DNA of 64,000 nucleotides from Takakia lepidozioides (Eukaryota > Streptophyta > Takakiopsida > Takakiales > Takakiaceae): contig CM060733.1 in assembly GCA_030704615.1 (NCBI GenBank), positions 74,312,907 to 74,376,906 on the forward strand, written 5' to 3'. Under the pieces are notes generated by a model. The model was not told where the DNA came from. It made no database searches and saw only the letters and a list, made by a program, of their open reading frames with translations. The position numbers were made by a program, and so were the translations under genes. The number at the start of each line of letters is the position of its first letter. Position 1 is the stretch's first letter. Shown piece by piece: positions 63,301-64,000 of this stretch.

Positions 63301-63999
63301 TGCTTGTGCCGGCCTTCTGCCACTCTCTGGGCAATCTCTCTTGACATGGGGTCCTCCACATGTCCAACATATCACCCCTGGTTGCTGTTGGCCTGCAAAA
63401 GATGCCACGGGCCTCTGCACCTGAGGTCCCCTGTAAGCTCCATGGAACTTGGGCTGGGCAACCTTGCCCCCCTGACCACGCTGTTGGGCAGTCCCTTGTG
63501 CTTGTGGGCTGACAGCTGTGCCCCGTACAGGCATGTCCTTACCAAATCCAATTGTAACAACTCGCTCCTCCACCATGTTGAGCTCAATCCGCTCAGCCAG
63601 CAGAAACACATCTGCTAATGTGGGTTGGGCTGCTTGTAACAGGGTTGCATCTCGCACCCTTCTCTTGAGCTCCTTGTCCAGAATTCCATACCAAAACTGG
63701 ATTGCCTGAGCTTCAGTAACCCCTTGGGTCACACTTATCAAGCGCCTCATACGAGTGTACGCCTCTCGCAGGCTCTCACTGGGTTTGCGCTGGAAGTCTT
63801 GCAAACTTCGCAGCTTCTCTGTCCGTACACCTTGGTAGTTCCTCCGCAACTCCTGGAAGAACTCCACCACCGGGTTGAATCTAGGCAAATGTGTTGTAGT
63901 CGTGGCAGGAGAAGCACCTTTTGAACTGGTACCACCTTCAGAAGTACCAGCACTACTTGCTCCACTACTAGTGCTGGCAGTGGGAGCTATTGGTACTGA
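60322..63999 (-). CDS. Gag-protease-cytosine DNA methyltransferase polyprotein (N-terminus beyond window)
   Basis: The frame is open from the window edge to the TAG at 60322. Numbering is from 63888. Gag is at about 1-100 (FQELRRNYQGV, FQRKPSESLREAYTRMRRL). Zinc knuckles are at about 173 (CWTCGGPHVKRDC) and 202 (CGHCGKYGHGDAQC). The aspartic protease has VLLDSGAQPLMLGR near 534. The methyltransferase spans about 775-1085: motif I LLDLFGGISTGL, motif II YVERDETARR, motif IV AGWPCQGHSSAG with the catalytic Cys, motif VI YILENVPLMGD, motif VIII SRAHRPRLWWTNL and motif X VLGQAMDLN. The AHRxR-x-W-x-N-L form points to the DNMT3/DRM side of the family. An acidic tail follows. All catalytic motifs look intact. 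Confidence 0.9.
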   Translation of the reverse strand, partial: SVPIAPTASTSSGASSAGTSEGGTSSKGASPATTTTHLPRFNPVVEFFQELRRNYQGVRTEKLRSLQDFQRKPSESLREAYTRMRRLISVTQGVTEAQAIQFWYGILDKELKRRVRDATLLQAAQPTLADVFLLAERIELNMVEERVVTIGFGKDMPVRGTAVSPQAQGTAQQRGQGGKVAQPKFHGAYRGPQVQRPVASFAGQQQPGVICWTCGGPHVKRDCPESGRRPAQAQPAQLQCGHCGKYGHGDAQCYDLHPELRPGQFQGNNGGRGRGGPAQRGRGGRARGAGQGQPPHGQGRGGQGVDQGMANRLQQLEQRLAAMAIAQAVPAPRRDGPPPAPEGGDMGGMGFMCGAALPLEQVESAAAVTRGATRVPEPRGAEVELDPQRGEASRQARLPQSFTLAETVSTPSMAPSSRPTVTEAEVTMPLGRATRAALTPATKASAAGVLLGAATSVCQAPLFSATMIATPGVRPAAVFRLAATLCESGEVTSSSAELVEGVVAEGSSDLRVKTATAAPWQAAAARLTELPARPAFERAMVTPGVVLLDNQGGIFTLSGPAGKKYRPLRVLLDSGAQPLMLGRAAIAGLGLMEADMEPCPFQIQTSLGGSEQARGMTRHQLAIRLQPDHPVDGSVMRAKAIVTDAVSYDVLVGGAVLYPMGFTLDFWEESASYRPGWQSGDGRRAQLPVTFIGGIAAAQRGKMPTLAAFTAAVSWPGELLEGNAHAEDVPPPAEQDDMHGTAELPAMVAHTPLWGTSKDLQHAADGRVQQAWVEAFVPSGEEESAVIVPGPPQLSPLDTTPLVWQRPDEGICLLDLFGGISTGLAAVLQAGVRVRRYLYVERDETARRVSLRHVAQMVQQHPELLPVSAVRGYQQALPADIALLGAQDLERVGSIDLVVAGWPCQGHSSAGHGNGLRDSRTGLFWEMVRILRHLQLHQAVSPAYILENVPLMGDSRARVMASVHQVRSWLGSAVLLDAAAVGSRAHRPRLWWTNLMPPALLKRAFDGVQRPAHLTVDGILDTGRQSQRVRHDDRSPLAVVNRVGQPRAALPTLLSFPGSHAFRDGGPGLLWDAQLQQLVEPNADERERAMGFSTGTTAVPSLSEASRRQVLGQAMDLNCLTWIVSLAMAEQRRVRSALPLTVSLPTETVQAASGGEPVRTTRCRHPWHMWEVLEVQRELAAKAAVMDEVGDSSRDEEVLNDEMMGQDEALSLTEQEGGTAQEVAA

Positions 64000-64000
64000 T

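Larger units (their letters stand above)
56483..64000 (-). mobile_element. Ty3/gypsy retrotransposon encoding a DNA methyltransferase and a PHD finger (partial)
   Basis: Reading right to left the element encodes gag, protease, C5-cytosine methyltransferase, UAG stop, RT, RNase H, integrase and a terminal PHD finger. The gag start and 5' LTR lie beyond the right edge. Two single-base frameshifts (near 59545 and 57885) are the only clear damage to the domain set, so the copy is young. The order gag-PR-MTase-RT-RH-INT-PHD is unusual: the extra enzyme sits between protease and RT. Confidence 0.9.

Noticed and set aside
60037-63965. Many plus-strand open frames opposite the methyltransferase-gag polyprotein
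   Set aside because: They are antisense shadows of a GC-rich coding region; none has a domain.

Overview
The window is repeat-dominated nuclear DNA from a eukaryote, most likely a streptophyte with a large, transposon-rich genome (a non-seed land plant or a charophyte-grade relative). The evidence is a PLS-type pentatricopeptide-repeat (PPR) ORF, Ogre/Tat-like LTR elements, Mutator-like (MULE) transposases with a SWIM zinc finger, chromodomain- and PHD-bearing retroelements, and GT-AG introns. No rRNA, tRNA, CRISPR or bacterial-type operon was recognised. The species cannot be fixed from the sequence.

Layout. 1-3010 (minus): 5'-truncated LINE copy A, running off the left edge. 3016-7850: a PPR-derived ORF with an internally amplified block, then low-complexity DNA. 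8051-22275 (plus): LINE copy B, split by a nested, young LTR retrotransposon at 12221-19243 (5-bp target duplication GAATC). Together the two LINE copies show an APE endonuclease, reverse transcriptase, chromodomain, RNase H, and a zinc finger plus restriction-like endonuclease tail. 22276-33380: mostly decayed DNA with two F-box-like ORFs, exon-like fragments and short duplicated segments. 33388-39490 (minus): the 3' part of a second element of the same LTR family, keeping the integrase tail and a long coiled-coil 3' ORF that the first element has lost. 39500-41250: small unassigned ORFs, a CACTA-like terminus and a gag fragment.

41252-49448 is a complete MULE-type insertion (9-bp duplication CTTGAATAT) inside that gag fragment; the gag frame becomes continuous when the insert is removed. 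It carries a truncated transposase and about 5.3 kb of nested palindromes arranged in three repeat tiers, the last made of long hairpins with poly(A)/poly(T) loops. 49500-51400: a decayed Ty3/gypsy pol. 53095-56424: palindromic repeats and a more complete MULE transposase (minus).

56483-64000 (minus, running off the right edge) is the most remarkable element: a Ty3/gypsy retrotransposon whose gag-protease ORF continues into a C5-cytosine DNA methyltransferase domain. A UAG in a TMV-like readthrough context (UAG-CAA-CCA) separates it from reverse transcriptase, RNase H and an integrase ending in a PHD finger. It therefore encodes a DNA-methylation writer and a probable histone-tail reader in one mobile element. 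Most coding regions carry frameshifts or C-to-T type stops, so most of the window appears to be decaying.
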